Part shown: piece after piece, positions 11,144-24,308 of the stretch
Numbering within the stretch: the first letter of the stretch is position 1
Layout of the letters: each line of letters opens with the position of its first letter
NCBI GenBank assembly: GCA_963576785.1
Contig: OY756149.1
Span: 992,001-1,056,000, forward strand
DNA from: Chlorophyllum brunneum
Lineage: Eukaryota > Basidiomycota > Agaricomycetes > Agaricales > Agaricaceae
Direction: 5' to 3'
Length of the DNA stretch: 64,000 nucleotides
The notes under the pieces: model-generated
Seen by the model: only the letters and a program-made list of their open reading frames with translations
Told to the model about the DNA's origin: nothing
Databases searched by the model: none
Program-made: the position numbers and the translations under genes

Positions 11144-14100
11144 TTATGTTGTGCCCTCAACAGCAGGTGGTTGATGCACCGATGTCGATTCCTTCGACTC
11201 CTCCTTCGACTCGGCTGCAGAGTCAAGCACAGCCGGAGGTTCAGTGACTCTGGGAGCAGGAGTGGGCGTCTTTTCCACGGCTTTCGGCGGTACCACGGGC
11301 GCCAACTGGCTCTTCTCCAGCCAGCGTCTCCTCAACGCATTCCTCTTCTTCAAATTCACAGCCGCGCCCTCCATCTCCTCCTTACTCCTAAACTTCCATA
11401 GGAAATCCTCTTTTTCGGGCACGTAGAATAATCGGTATGTCCGTACACAGACTTTGATTTCTTGAGCGTCCTGGGTAACAATATCTGGTTGGGTGTCGCG
11501 GGCTTTCGTGGGTATATTTCTGCTTTGGGATTTAGCATCTTGCGCAAAGATGAAATAAGACCCGCAGCTACTGACCTGCGGAGGTATGGATGATTCACTC
11601 GGGTTTGTGATACACCCGCGGTATTCTCGCTCTACATTCTTTGTCAATTTGGGTAACAGATACGCTGGACACACACGCACCGATACATATGAATCAATAT
11701 AGGCTTGCCAGCGTCCAGTCAAGACTTCAGCATCATCAAAGCTGGAATCGTCCTTGCCAATCAACTGTATCATCATCATTTTGGAATCCGATAGCTATTC
11801 AAACTTTAGTTCAGCAACGGGCACAGCGAAAAAATGTAGTGAAGTACCCAGTCAATGCGGAATAAGTTCTCGTCAGGCCCAAGGACCTTTTCGGCACTTC
11901 TTCGGCTGTTTATCTGGTCTTGAGAAGTAAAACTTGCAAGACTCCGCTCGCGCTTCAAAATTTCGAGAAGTTCTTGGCTCCTCGTATCGGCGATGATAGC
12001 TTGAACCTGCTTGATGATCCCTCCAATAACTTTATCCACATTGAAAAGCCTGTATGCCTCCTAACCGACGTTAAGCGTTGTTCAACTGGTGGGAAAACAT
12101 GGAGCCTACCTTGGTGCCGAACATATAGCGCATTTGGTCTTCAAAGGCGTGTTGCTCAATCTCGTTATCGAATAACCGCTCACACGAGACGAGCAGGAGT
12201 TCGTAGAAATGTTCGGGACTCTTAGCTCTCTCTCCAAAGTTCGCAATTGTGTCATGCGCTTGAACCGCCATTCCGGCGGCGATAGCTTCTTTGCTTGGGT
12301 ATCGCTGATCCGGCGCTTCTTTCGCCAGTTTCGAGGCAAGGTCCCGGAACGAGCATAGCCGGGTGTATAGTAGCTAAAAAGTTAATCACATTAACCTCAG
12401 CACGTTGTCCGAGTGGGTTTCCGCAGGACTCACCTCAATTAATCGCAAAAGTGCATAAAATGTCGTGTTTGTAAAGAAAATATTCCTTTTCCTCTTATTC
12501 GCTACCGCACCCTGTGTCGCTGAATAATCGCTCTCTAATACCGGCGACGCCAACCTTGATGCCGCTGGAGACGCGGCGGCCTCCTGGGCCCTTGTCTTCC
12601 GGCTTGTCGATTTGGCCTGTTCACTCTTCAATAATTTTTTCCTTAGGTCACTTCCATTCGAAACATTCCCCCCTCTTCGGCCTCTACCGCCACCTCGAGA
12701 ACTGCTTGCAACACTTGACACTTCTACATCATCGGCGATATCATCGCTTCCGTCGCTTTCGTTGGTTTCATGGACCAAAAATGCCGTATTGAAGGCTACT
12801 GGCTCCATGACGAAAAATAAGGGGATAAAAGATCGGAGGAACACCTCAATCCTCTTGCGCTCCGCGAAGTTGATCTGGCCTTGTGTCCGATCAAGAAACG
12901 AAAAGGTCAACTTGAGCGCGTCCTGTAAGATCCGTACATCATCAATCACATATTCCAACTGATGTCTCGGTCTCGTCCTCGCGAACAACGGATCGATCAA
13001 CGATGCACGTTTGGCCATTTGTTCTTCTCTGGCACTTTCGATTTGGCTGACGAGGGCTTTGGTCGTGATGGCTTTCTTGTCCGTCGTTTTGAATACGATG
13101 GCTTGGTGGTCGAGTGACTTGGTGTAATTTCGCGCGTCCACCTCTCGCCAAACCTTATTCCATTCTCGTTGAGACCGCTTCCACTCGTCCTCTTTCTGCT
13201 TTAGACGTTTGAGAACGATAGGGATCGCGACAACAGGCGAGTCTTGCATAGAGCCAATGACCTCCAACCCAAGGTCTCGTCCGTAAATCTTCTTGATCAC
13301 ACGCGTATGGATGGCTTTCCAAGAACCACCTATGTGCGGTTTGAGCTTGAAATTTGCGCGGTCTTCAGCACTGAGTTGCGCGATCTTGTTATGTAAAGGT
13401 TCGAGCAAGGCTATCGTTCGGGTGATAGCCTCAATGTGGAAGTCATATTCATGTCGCTCCTCCTCACTGCGGTGGAGTGCTTCTTCGTATATGTTTTTCT
13501 TGTGAGCGATGAAGCCAGAGTCTTCGCTGGACCACGTTGGGTGGGAGACCCATTCATCGTTCAGCACAGATCGGCACATTTCATCTCTACCAGAGCACAA
13601 GACGTTTGCCTCCTGTTACTGCGGTTAGTAAAGATTTTTACATCAGCGGAACAAGATATCTTACGTTAGTGGACAACCTGCGATAGCTGCCATACTTGAC
13701 ACTGGGGTCAATACGGCTCACACGACTCGGCAATTGCACAGGCGTCGGCTTTGTCCAGTTATTCTGGAACTCGGCCATGAAATACTCTCGTTCCTTGAGT
13801 TCGTCCCAGCCCAAGATTTCTTTGAATTGGCGATAGAGATCACCGTCCCCGAGGAAATGCTTGCATTCCTTGACTAGTCGAGCTGTATCAATGAAGTCTT
13901 GCGTGAAAAGATTCACGACTTTGAGGAACTCATTATAGGTATCACGGCTATCGAGAGCTCGCTTGACGCGCTCAAAAAAGTGCATCTCGTCGACTGGGAG
14001 GGGAGGGCGAGGGAGGGCGGGGGCTAGCTGATTGTGGTGTATCATGTGCGGCGAGGATGGTCCCGCTATGTTCTTGTTTCCGTATCCAAGGGTTGTGCGT

Positions 14101-15527
14101 TCTGAGCTCGGAGCCGGTTTAGGCTGTTCCCGTGAGATACAGGTTCAGGACAACTAAAAACCAGGATAGTGGTACTCACGGCAACAACTTGTACTGGTTT
14201 GGGCAGTACTACCTCCTTCTCTGGAACTCTACGTTTCCGTTTTGTTGGTATGGATACTGAACTGGCAACAGCATCGAGTTTCCTCTTGTTGCGTGCATCA
14301 TTCAGCGGTGTCTCTGTTCGGTGTGAAGGAGAAACTCGAGGCGGTGATTCATCAAGAAGCTGTCGACTCTGTTCTGGCATGAAGACCCGGAAGTCTGCTC
14401 TGAGATCTGGGGCATCCTTGAACAAGCGTGCGATCTGTCGTGAAACCTCTTCCTACAAACACAAAGATTACAAACGAGGACAGACAGATAAGCAAAATCA
14501 ACCCATCATACCTCATCAATAGACTCTGGTTTATGGTGATAGCGTGATAGGATATCCAAGAACTGGCGATACGTTTCGGGATCACATCTATTCTTGATCT
14601 TCTGCACGTATTGAACAGCAGGTTCGATGGCGCGGCCGTCGTAGGCGCCATTTGCTTCCGGTGAAGGAGGTCGCGCACCGGGGTCAGCAGGCGCTACAAT
14701 GTTGATCAAAAAAAATATAAGAAGCCACTACAAAGCCCCACAGCAGAGTCGACGTACGGACGGTAGATGCAGACGCCGGGCCCATTGACCATAGGATAGG
14801 GCCTCGACCGGGACCATTATTCGTAGTTTGCATCATGGTCCCACTTGGGGTTGTGACGGTGATATAGCTGGAGTTGTGGGCGTCTGTCGAACATTCGATG
14901 CGATAGCCGACAGGAAGGAATGTGTTGAAGCCTTGGATGAGTGCTGAATGGCCATTGAAAAGTTGTGATACACGCTTGATGACACCAGGAGTATCAATTC
15001 TGCATACAAAGGCATGAGTATACGATTTATTAGAAGTGGCACCCGACTCACAGCTCATGTTTGAACTCTTTCATGATATCCAAAAATTGATTGTAGACGT
15101 CCGGCTGGTCGTGGAACTGGCCCTTGACCGCGTCGAGGTAGCTGAGAGCGTCTGTGACGTTAAGAGGACGGTCTATAGAGGTATAGCTTTGGGGATCGAC
15201 GGGAGATTGTCTGTTGGACTGGTGGGGAGGGGCTGGGTCGTCGACTGACATGGAGGCGGCAGGTTGTGGTTCTTGGGGGTTAGGAAGCAAGTCCGCTGGC
15301 ATCGGAGAGGGCCTGCGCATCTCGACATCTTTGAACCCTCTGCTTTCCAGGGACGGTGGATACATATTCTCTGCCTCTCGACGGCTCTCGGAAACCAGAG
15401 CCTGGGCAGCTATGTCGGGATTGTGTCGTGGTGTCCCTGTGCGGGAAGGCGGCCGTCTGGCGGTCGTTTCTGGCGGAGGCGGTGGTGCTTCGTCCACAGC
15501 CATCTGCCTGCCGTCCTGAGCATCCAT
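11144..15527 (-). CDS. SIN3: SIN3 transcriptional corepressor scaffold
   Basis: Nuclear scaffold of the Rpd3/Sin3 histone deacetylase complexes; DNA-bound repressors dock on its PAH domains. 1,312 aa if translation starts at MDAQDG (15527); an in-frame ATG at 15620 would add 31 residues. Nine exons: 15527-15052, 14999-14758, 14693-14512, 14452-14180, 14123-13665, 13612-12434, 12373-12110, 12060-11848 and 11794-11144. PAH1 (about 125-195) reads [12 protein letters not shown]...[17 protein letters not shown]2 (about 265-340) reads [23 protein letters not shown]3 (about 435-500) reads [19 protein letters not shown]. The HDAC-interaction/Sin3 core domain follows, from [15 protein letters not shown] through [14 protein letters not shown] and LEPLHNKI, then the C-terminal Sin3 domain. 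A Ser/Arg/Gly-rich linker lies near residue 800. The gene is divergent from the aldehyde dehydrogenase, and two PAH-only relatives lie 7-10 kb away. Confidence 0.95.
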
Positions 15528-15748
15528 GGCGGGTGTTTCGAGTGTTGTGGTGGGGAGAACGACGAAGGTGATTTGGAAAGGGCGACTGGTCAGTGCACCG
15601 ATCACCGTCCTCGGTGTCACGTGGACATCATTGCATCACGTGGACTATCTATAACCACCCTGAGGCCTGATCATCTCATTTGGCTTGTTCTTATTATAGC
15701 TCAGTGCTTTATAACACACTAGACTTCGCTGATAATCTCAGTCGTGCA
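15528..15748. promoter_or_regulatory. Shared divergent promoter of SIN3 and the aldehyde dehydrogenase
   Basis: About 220 bp lies between the two divergent start codons, so the genes must share regulatory sequence. No confident factor site was recognised. If SIN3 starts at 15620 the interval shrinks to about 130 bp. Confidence 0.5.
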
Positions 15749-17587
<1,839 letters not shown>

Positions 17588-18165
17588 CGTTTCGTAGTGG
17601 TGTAGTGGGTCCGTGAGCTGTAACACTATGCTTGAAGCCTGTCCTGAATTCTATTCTGATCGTTCCGTTCGAGAAATTAAGCTCCAGTACCCTCGACTCT
17701 GCAGTTTTTCTTTGATGGCAGTCCACAGGCCGTGGCGGAACCCATGTGGCTTTAGCGAACCCTCTAAGCTCAAACCAACGTGCCTCTGTCTTTGCTGTTA
17801 CTTACATGCCCAGTCCCTGATAGTTACGACAGTTCATCACCGACAACGACTCCTCCTCCGGCACCCTCTCTGAGATCCGTCATATCCAAGTTCAGGGCGA
17901 CCAGGTCATCCAAAAGTCAACATTCCTGGAATGGATGCCTATGACTCCATCACTAACGAGCGACTGATGCATGGGACTGCACTCAGTGTCAGAACAAGGG
18001 GTGGTGATACGGCCTGTATGAGCACTGTGGTGCTTGTTCTTCCCACCATGCAACGCTCCAGGTTTCCTGTAAGGACTCCCAATTCGACACCTGAATGCAC
18101 AGCACGTCCAGCCTTCAGTCTATACTTCAAGCGCCCTTCGCCTTACTTCTCTCTCCATCCCCAAG
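17588..18165. other. Intergenic, no gene seen
   Basis: Holds the 3' flank of the aldehyde dehydrogenase and the 5' flank of the next gene. Open frames are short and unconvincing. A Pro/Ser/Thr-rich stretch near 17825-17930 resembles the low-complexity N-termini of the following two genes, but it cannot be joined to an exon. Confidence 0.4.
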
Positions 18166-19228
18166 ATGATCGCTGACTCGTCAAAGTCTCAAAACCCTTT
18201 CCGTGAAGGCCTGGACGCTGAAGCTAGCTTGGATTCTGGCCATCTGTCGGCCACGGCAACTTCGCCCCAGTTTCCGTCACCCCAGTCGATTCCCGAGTCC
18301 AGCACCTCTTCATATCCACCGCCTACGTACGCTCCTCCAGCATATACCAACAATGATCAAACCCCGGTGGAATCAGGTCCAGCCGACGCGAAGAGGGACA
18401 TTTCATCACGTCGGCCCACAGACAATCGCACCCCGGCCGATTTTGACTCGGCCTCTTCCTATGCTGTACTCTCTCCTCAGCAAGCAGCAGCGTGCATTTC
18501 CCGTCCAGCACCCCAGCAACACTATGCTTCCTTCGAGCCTATATTTCTCATGGCTACAGGACAATACCTAACACGAGGATTTCCCGCATTGCCCCCACCC
18601 TCAAAGACCACCCCTCATCCATTTGCCTCCCATGACGTTTCGGAAACGGATTGGTTAAAGTACGCCTTGCTGCGGTTTCGGTAATTGGGGATAGAAAAAG
18701 GCTCATTCCTTTATAAGATTTCTCGAAGAGGTTAAAGCCGCTGGCCGATTAAGCGAGAAGGAGGAGGATTTAGCGAGACTCCCAATTGTATCAATCCTAC
18801 CAATCATAGGTAAGCACTGACCAGAACTCTGCGCATGTACACCTACAAACCCGTGACAAGGATCCATCAGCACGCATGTAATTCGCCAGCAAATGAAGAA
18901 AGGAAAATCCAAGGCCGTCGGGAGCGTTCTTGATAAGTGGAACCATGTTCGTCACCCTTGTTTCTATTTTTGCAGATCTCAGATCGCCTCTTCATACTGA
19001 TAGATGTTTTTCAACCCTCGCCATGTGGAGGTCACCCTCATGCATGGCATGACCAGACTCAGTGGGCTTGGGAAACGCCCCACCACTCACAACGGGAGTA
19101 CCCCTGGTTGGCCTGGGGACATCTTAATCCAACCAGCTTCTGAGGAGCCTAATAACGGGAAAGGCAAAGCGAGACAAGAAGATACTACATATCGTCTATT
19201 CATCATGCCTTTGTATATCTCGGACTAA
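18166..19228 (+). CDS. Uncharacterised single-TM protein, paralogue 1
   Basis: Function not recognised. 298 aa from exons 18166-18659, 18718-18809, 18861-18946 and 19004-19228. The N-terminal half is Pro/Ser/Thr-rich. It ends in the motif HPFASHDVSETDWLKFLEEV, followed by an acidic helix, a hydrophobic segment (LPIVSILPIIGSI), a basic stretch (RQQMKKGKSK) and the C-terminal FNPRHVEVTLMHG block. The gene at 19566 has the same architecture, the same motifs and the same three intron positions and phases (2, 1, 0), so the two are tandem duplicates. The membrane segment followed by Lys/Arg suggests a cytoplasmic C-terminus. The third intron has a weak donor (GTTCGT). Confidence 0.7.
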
Positions 19229-19565
19229 ATGCATGATGTATGTGCAACTCATGGTAACCTTTCTCGAGCTCCCTTCGGTTCGTTCGGTCCAAGAAATATG
19301 ATGCTGCGGGAGGACCAGTGCCAGCTTGGCATCGAACATGCGGCACCGCAGCACCTTTGACCGCTTCGGGCCTCACTGGGTCTTGCCCCTGATGACACGC
19401 ATCTTGAGCCGTTCGTTTCACATCCCCTTGGGCCGCGTCCCGCAGCACCCTGCACCTGGTCGTGTACGTATAAGTATCCGGGTAGGTGCCCAAAGGACTA
19501 AGCCGGCAAACGAATTTCCGCCCTACATATTTCTCAACGTCGCCTCAAAATTTCCCATTGTTCTG
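19229..19565. other. Intergenic between the tandem paralogues
   Basis: 337 bp with no convincing exon. Serves as 3' flank of paralogue 1 and promoter of paralogue 2. Confidence 0.4.
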
Positions 19566-20626
19566 ATGATCGTCCTCGATAATTCGACCGAAGCTAAATC
19601 TGCTACTAATGTTAGCTTCCACAATGATCGCCGCACAAGTACCAGCACCACACCGCCTCCTCCTTATGAAGCCCCCACCACCGCAAACTCGGTACCAACT
19701 TTGGTATACGAAGATAAGGGTCCCAGCATCAAACAACATCACAAATACCACCCTAAAGCTCACCCTCGAGCCAAACCTTCCAAGAATTCTCGCTCCAAGT
19801 CCAAAGAAGTCTATCTGGAGCCTCCCGCAGCGTTCTCGCGCATTGCAGCCATTATTAGTACACGGGACTTGAAGCCTTTCAGTTCTATGAGTGTCCCTGT
19901 TCTAGGATCGGGAAGGTCCTTGGACAAGGGGCTTTCTTCGAACTTGCCCCTCTCCTCCGAAACTCCTCATCCTTTCCAACAGAGGGACATCAGCCAGGCT
20001 GATTGGAGCAGGTACGTTTTATTCGTTTCCTGGTCGTTGAACTGAATGCAAACACTGACAGTTTTTGTTTTCTCCATAGATTTGTACAAGATTTGCGTGA
20101 AGGTACAGCTATTCCAAGCTGTATGATACACAAGGCACTTCTCATTCCACTCGCTCTTGGACTTGGGGTTGGAGGTAAGCCATCCAATCAATTTCTTTGT
20201 ATTCACGGGATGTATTGAGCGATACTTGCTCCTCCAGCATTCCTCATCCATCGGGCGGTCAAGGCCAAGACTCGCCGAAGGAAGCTTAACTATGCCATCA
20301 ACTTTATCAATACATGGAACCAAGTAAAACCTCTCCTTACGTCCAACCCAACCACTTGGCTGACTGGAATCCCTCACTAATAGTACTTCTTCGCGCCACG
20401 CGGAGTTGAGGTGATTCTGATGCGTGGTGAGCAGGCACTCACCCCATCCAAATCAATCACCGGGCCACCAAAATTTGACTATAATCATGATAACGGGTCT
20501 TCGACCTCTGTGTCGTCTCGTATCCCCTCGCCCTCCAGTAATTCATTGTCACCGGACGAGGCAGAGGAGAAAATTTGTTGCAAAGGACCAAAGATACCCT
20601 TACGGCTTATGGTGGCCTCTCTCTAA
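19566..20626 (+). CDS. Uncharacterised single-TM protein, paralogue 2
   Basis: Function not recognised. 289 aa from exons 19566-20011, 20080-20174, 20238-20323 and 20384-20626. Pro/Ser/Lys-rich N-terminus; the conserved HPFQQRDISQADWSRFVQDL motif; a clear hydrophobic helix (ALLIPLALGLGVGAFLIHRA); a basic cluster (KAKTRRRKL); then NTWNQYFFAPRGVEVILMRG. It matches the gene at 18166 in order of motifs, in exon 3 length (86 nt in both) and in intron phases. Upstream ATG choice follows the paralogue; an extended frame upstream is ignored. The C-terminal tail is Ser/Pro-rich and not shared. Confidence 0.7.
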
Positions 20627-21214
20627 ACTATCCATTTCCTAACTGTCACTAGGCTAGCAAATACGTAAGCCAATCTGATTATTATCGAGGTTGGATTTGT
20701 TTAGATCCAAGTGGGCACAAGGGCGACGTGGTGGTGTCATGAATATCGCATCTTTACTTGAGATTCAAATATTCAAAGCCCTCTGCGGACCTCCTGCCTT
20801 CAAATTACTGACTTTACTTGAACAGTTCAGCCCTCCGTCCAATCCCCACGAAGAGATGTCCTGTAATCCGGACATCCTCGGCACCGACTCCTAACTATCT
20901 ACTGCAGGGCCAAGCATGACCTCTGACCGAAATGAACCCACGGGGTAAGCGAGCTATCTGGACGAGCGAGGTCGTTCATGCACCAAGGTCGCCCTGGTTG
21001 CTCTTCCTTTAGGTACCAAGTTTTGCTCATCCCGTCCAGAATCGAGTTGGCCGACACAACCGAGTTCAAAATTGGGAATCAAACAGATTTCTGGCGCCAA
21101 TTCGGCGACATCCAAGTATTTAATTAGTGATCTAGTAGGATTGGATCGACTGGAAACGACTGGCTCCCCTTGATCATTATACTGCATCCAAGAAACGTGC
21201 ATCTGTATCAAACA
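20627..21214. other. Intergenic, no gene seen
   Basis: 3' flanks of the convergent paralogue-2 gene and the reductase gene. Short open frames only, none with recognisable motifs. Confidence 0.4.
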
Positions 21215-22685
21215 TCAAGGAATCAATTCCTTGGGCATGGGTTTTCCGGTCAGTACGGCAATCGCGTTCTCGATAGCCAAAGTGGCCATTCCTATTCGTG
21301 TTTCCGTGGTAGCACTGCCAATATGAGGAACGACAGCGCATCTAACATCCGTGCCAGTAAGTTTCGAGTTCTTGTGGATCCGATAGCGATCTACACACCG
21401 TGGCTCTTTGACCAAAGGGTGATCCTGAGTGACATTAGGCTCGCCTTCAACAACATCCACTCCAGCACCCCAAATCCATTTTTCTCTCAACGCCTTTGCC
21501 AAAGCATCAGCATCTACAAGTGTGCCTCGAGCTGCATTAACGAGAATGGCAGTTTTCTTCATCTTGCTCAAGAATGATTCGTTCACGACGTGGTAAGTCG
21601 AAGAACCACCAGGGGCAAGTACAAAGACAGCGTCACTCTCTTGTGCGAGTTCATCCAAGTCGACACAGCGCAGAGTCTGCAAACCGAATTTCTTACGAAG
21701 GGCTTCGTCGCGTTCAAAGTCGGGTTTGTGCTGTGGATTTCCAGAGTATATGCAATCTGTGATGCCAAACGGGACGAGGCGGGCAAGGGTAGCTTGAGAA
21801 ATCCTGCCGAAACCGATGAAGCCCGCTGTACGCCTCGGAGAGACAGGAGAAGCTCCTAGCTGAGGACCACAGAATAGGAACGGTGCCCAGCTAAAATTGG
21901 GCCACTAAAGGTGATCATTAGCGGAATATCGGAGCCGGTAAACTACTTGCATACTCTTCCTTGGTCAACTATCTGCATCGTCTCGCGAACATTTCTTCCT
22001 GCCATAAGCGCAAGCATAACACAGATATCGGCAACTGTAGAATTCATAGTCAAACCTCAGTCGCATTAAATGGTTCATGAGCGCACCAGCATCGGTCAAA
22101 ACCTCGGGAGTATATCCAATCCTAAGTTTACGAGAAAAAATGGCTTGCACGTCAAGATGTTCTATGAAGTCATGAGAATCGATAAGTTTCTGTCTGTAAG
22201 GTCATACGAACCGTAGCCGACAGACATCGTTGAGACTACTTGGAGTGTACTACCAGCTGGGTATTGGAGTGAGAACCTTGGCGGACTTGCGGAACGTTCG
22301 TGCTACCTGCATCCAGTACCTCCGCATCTACCTGGAAGACATTGGATGGTAATGCGAAAAGGCATCAAAAGCTACACATACCTTGTCAACAACAGTTACC
22401 ACCAATGCAGCGGCTCCCGGCACATTCTTCATGATCCAGTCTCTTCCACATGGTCGATCCTCAGCCCATCGGACAACCTAAATGAGAGACTTAGTTTCGA
22501 TTGCTGCACTCGGTGTTAGCCATCATAACCTCGAATGATTCCCTTGGTTGTATCAGTGCTGACGCCTCGGGGCCCAGATCTCTTGTAATGACGATCTTCG
22601 GTAGGGTCCTGAGGTGGGATGATATGGTTGTGAGGCGAGCTGTCTGTGTGTTGGAAGACTGAACGAACGAGGCTGGTTTGGACAT
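21215..22685 (-). CDS. D-isomer 2-hydroxyacid dehydrogenase (glyoxylate/hydroxypyruvate reductase type)
   Basis: NAD(P)H-dependent reductase of glyoxylate or hydroxypyruvate, 369 aa from eight exons: 22685-22530, 22477-22382, 22331-22307, 22256-22212, 22161-22087, 22034-21955, 21904-21399 and 21341-21215. The N-terminal catalytic domain includes KIVITRDLGPEA and VVSTMSVGYEHLDV. The nucleotide fold carries TAGFIGFGRISQATLARL (GxGxx motif, ending S). Catalytic residues are in family positions: Arg in NAARGTLVD, Glu in GVDVVEGEP, His in VVPHIGSATTETR. The closest well-known relatives are GRHPR proteins. Exon 3 is only 25 nt. Cytosolic or peroxisomal; the final residues KELIP are not a PTS1. Confidence 0.9.
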
Positions 22686-22835
22686 GGTTCTGGGGTATCG
22701 TCAAGTGCTGAGGGATACGCTGCTTGCTTTTTCTCAGGTGCTATCGCAGTGATGGATTATTCATGCTTATCACTCTCGGTTGGGTTTCTGACATGTAAAC
22801 AGCATCACACAAACTCCAAGTATCTTGCCAGTCAT

Positions 22836-23765
22836 TCAGGTACATCGTTCGACCACTGCACTGCTGCCGTTTCCAGCTCCAGCCCTTTTTTGCTTGCCCT
22901 CTTCTAAGAATGTTCGGAAGCCAGGTATTAGCTCTGGATGGTCTTCGAACAATTCTTCTACGTCCTTGATCACATCCTCCTGAAGCCCAATATATGAGAT
23001 CCGCCCAGTAAAGGCCCGTTGTCAGATGCTCACATCATTGAAGTGTTCGGGTTCCTTAAACCGCCTTGTCAGTATAACCATGAAATGCTCCCAGGTTTCG
23101 GTGTCACATTGCTGCTTCACCCTCTGTATGTAGGCGATCGTGGGTTGAGGCATGGCACCAGCTTCTTGGACGACCTCGGACGTGGGTGTTGCAACTCTCG
23201 ATCCTGTATGACGGGGGTATGTGGTGGTCGAATTACTCTAAACAGGCAGATTGGTGAGAAAGAGAGTACCGACCACCTCCAGGGCTCGCCGTGCCGGAGT
23301 CTCCGCTATCATCGTCTTTATCTTGCTTGTCCTCTGATCTATCTGAGGTGGAGTAACCAGGCGGAAGAAATTTGTCAAAGCCTTTGATCAAATCAGGATA
23401 TTCCTTGAAGAGCTGTTTTATTCGTTCGGCGACGCCAGCGGTATCTATTCTACCAAAGGCCCGTCGGGTGTAAATACCAAAGAGATGGCCTCGAACGAGA
23501 TCCGAGAAACAACTCACCTCTCATTGTGGAAGTCCTTCATCAATACTAGAAACTTGAGATACACCTCTGGTTCGTCCTCTGAGACCCTGGATTTCACTGC
23601 GTCGATATAATCCACTGCATCCTGAATCTTCTGTGTGGCTTCCGAACCCGAGGAAGAAGTTGTACTGGCGGAGGACTCAAGCGGACCGTCAATTGATAGA
23701 CCTTCAAACTCCTCTATCGTCTTTTCCGTATCTGATACCGCTTTCCCGCTCTGCATTCCGTCCAA
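22836..23765 (-). CDS. PAH-only SIN3 paralogue A (PAH1+PAH2, no HDAC-binding domain)
   Basis: 257 aa from exons 23765-23518, 23449-23270, 23235-23034 and 22979-22836. Two paired amphipathic helix domains are clear: PAH1 [20 protein letters not shown]...[14 protein letters not shown]...FDKFLPPGY (about residues 55-125) and PAH2 [20 protein letters not shown]...[11 protein letters not shown] (about 175-240). Introns fall in the middle of PAH1 (phase 2) and PAH2 (phase 0), exactly as in full-length SIN3. That indicates descent by gene duplication followed by loss of PAH3 and the Sin3 core. One acceptor (TAGAG|T, before 23235) was set by frame. Likely role, by inference: binds the same repressor peptides as SIN3 without recruiting deacetylase. 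It is not a fragment of the neighbouring gene, because it has its own start and stop. Confidence 0.8.
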
Positions 23766-24308
23766 TAAGTAAAAAGGGGGCGAGTCGCGTCTTCTGATCT
23801 GCTTGCAGCGAACTGTTTAAATAGACGCAGGCAGATCCAGAATCGAAGATCCAGTGAATTCAGGTGACCACAAGATCCTATCGTCTGGACGTTAGTTAGA
23901 CCAAAGAAGGCCAACTGGGAACCAATGCTGTAAAAGTGAAATGTGCCGACATCCGTATTCTCTGGGTGGTCAGGAATAGCCAAGTGTGAAACGCATCAAG
24001 TATAATGAGCGCCCACGATGACGACAATGAGATAGGGGTGTTGGTAAGCATCAGCTGGTCATAGTACATATGTTGCTGATGCGCTCACTCCAGATCAGAC
24101 CGGGAACCCGGATCCTTGGGCGAATTATCCCCGATGACTCCGACATGGCGTTTATTGGCATTTTCAATCAGATAGAGTTACGTACTTCACATCCTCAAAG
24201 CAGCTATTAATACATTAATGCTCATTACTATTATACATACCACACAGCGAATTCAAAGCAGATTCAAAGCATTGGGACATTCAAAATTCAACAAGATAGC
24301 ACGGGTTC
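23766..24308. other. Intergenic between the two PAH-only genes
   Basis: No gene seen. It should contain the promoter of PAH-only gene A and the terminator of gene B. Confidence 0.4.

Noticed and set aside
15528..15620. Upstream SIN3 start at 15620
   Set aside because: In frame, but the extra residues do not resemble SIN3 N-termini. MDAQDG is preferred, though the longer form cannot be excluded.
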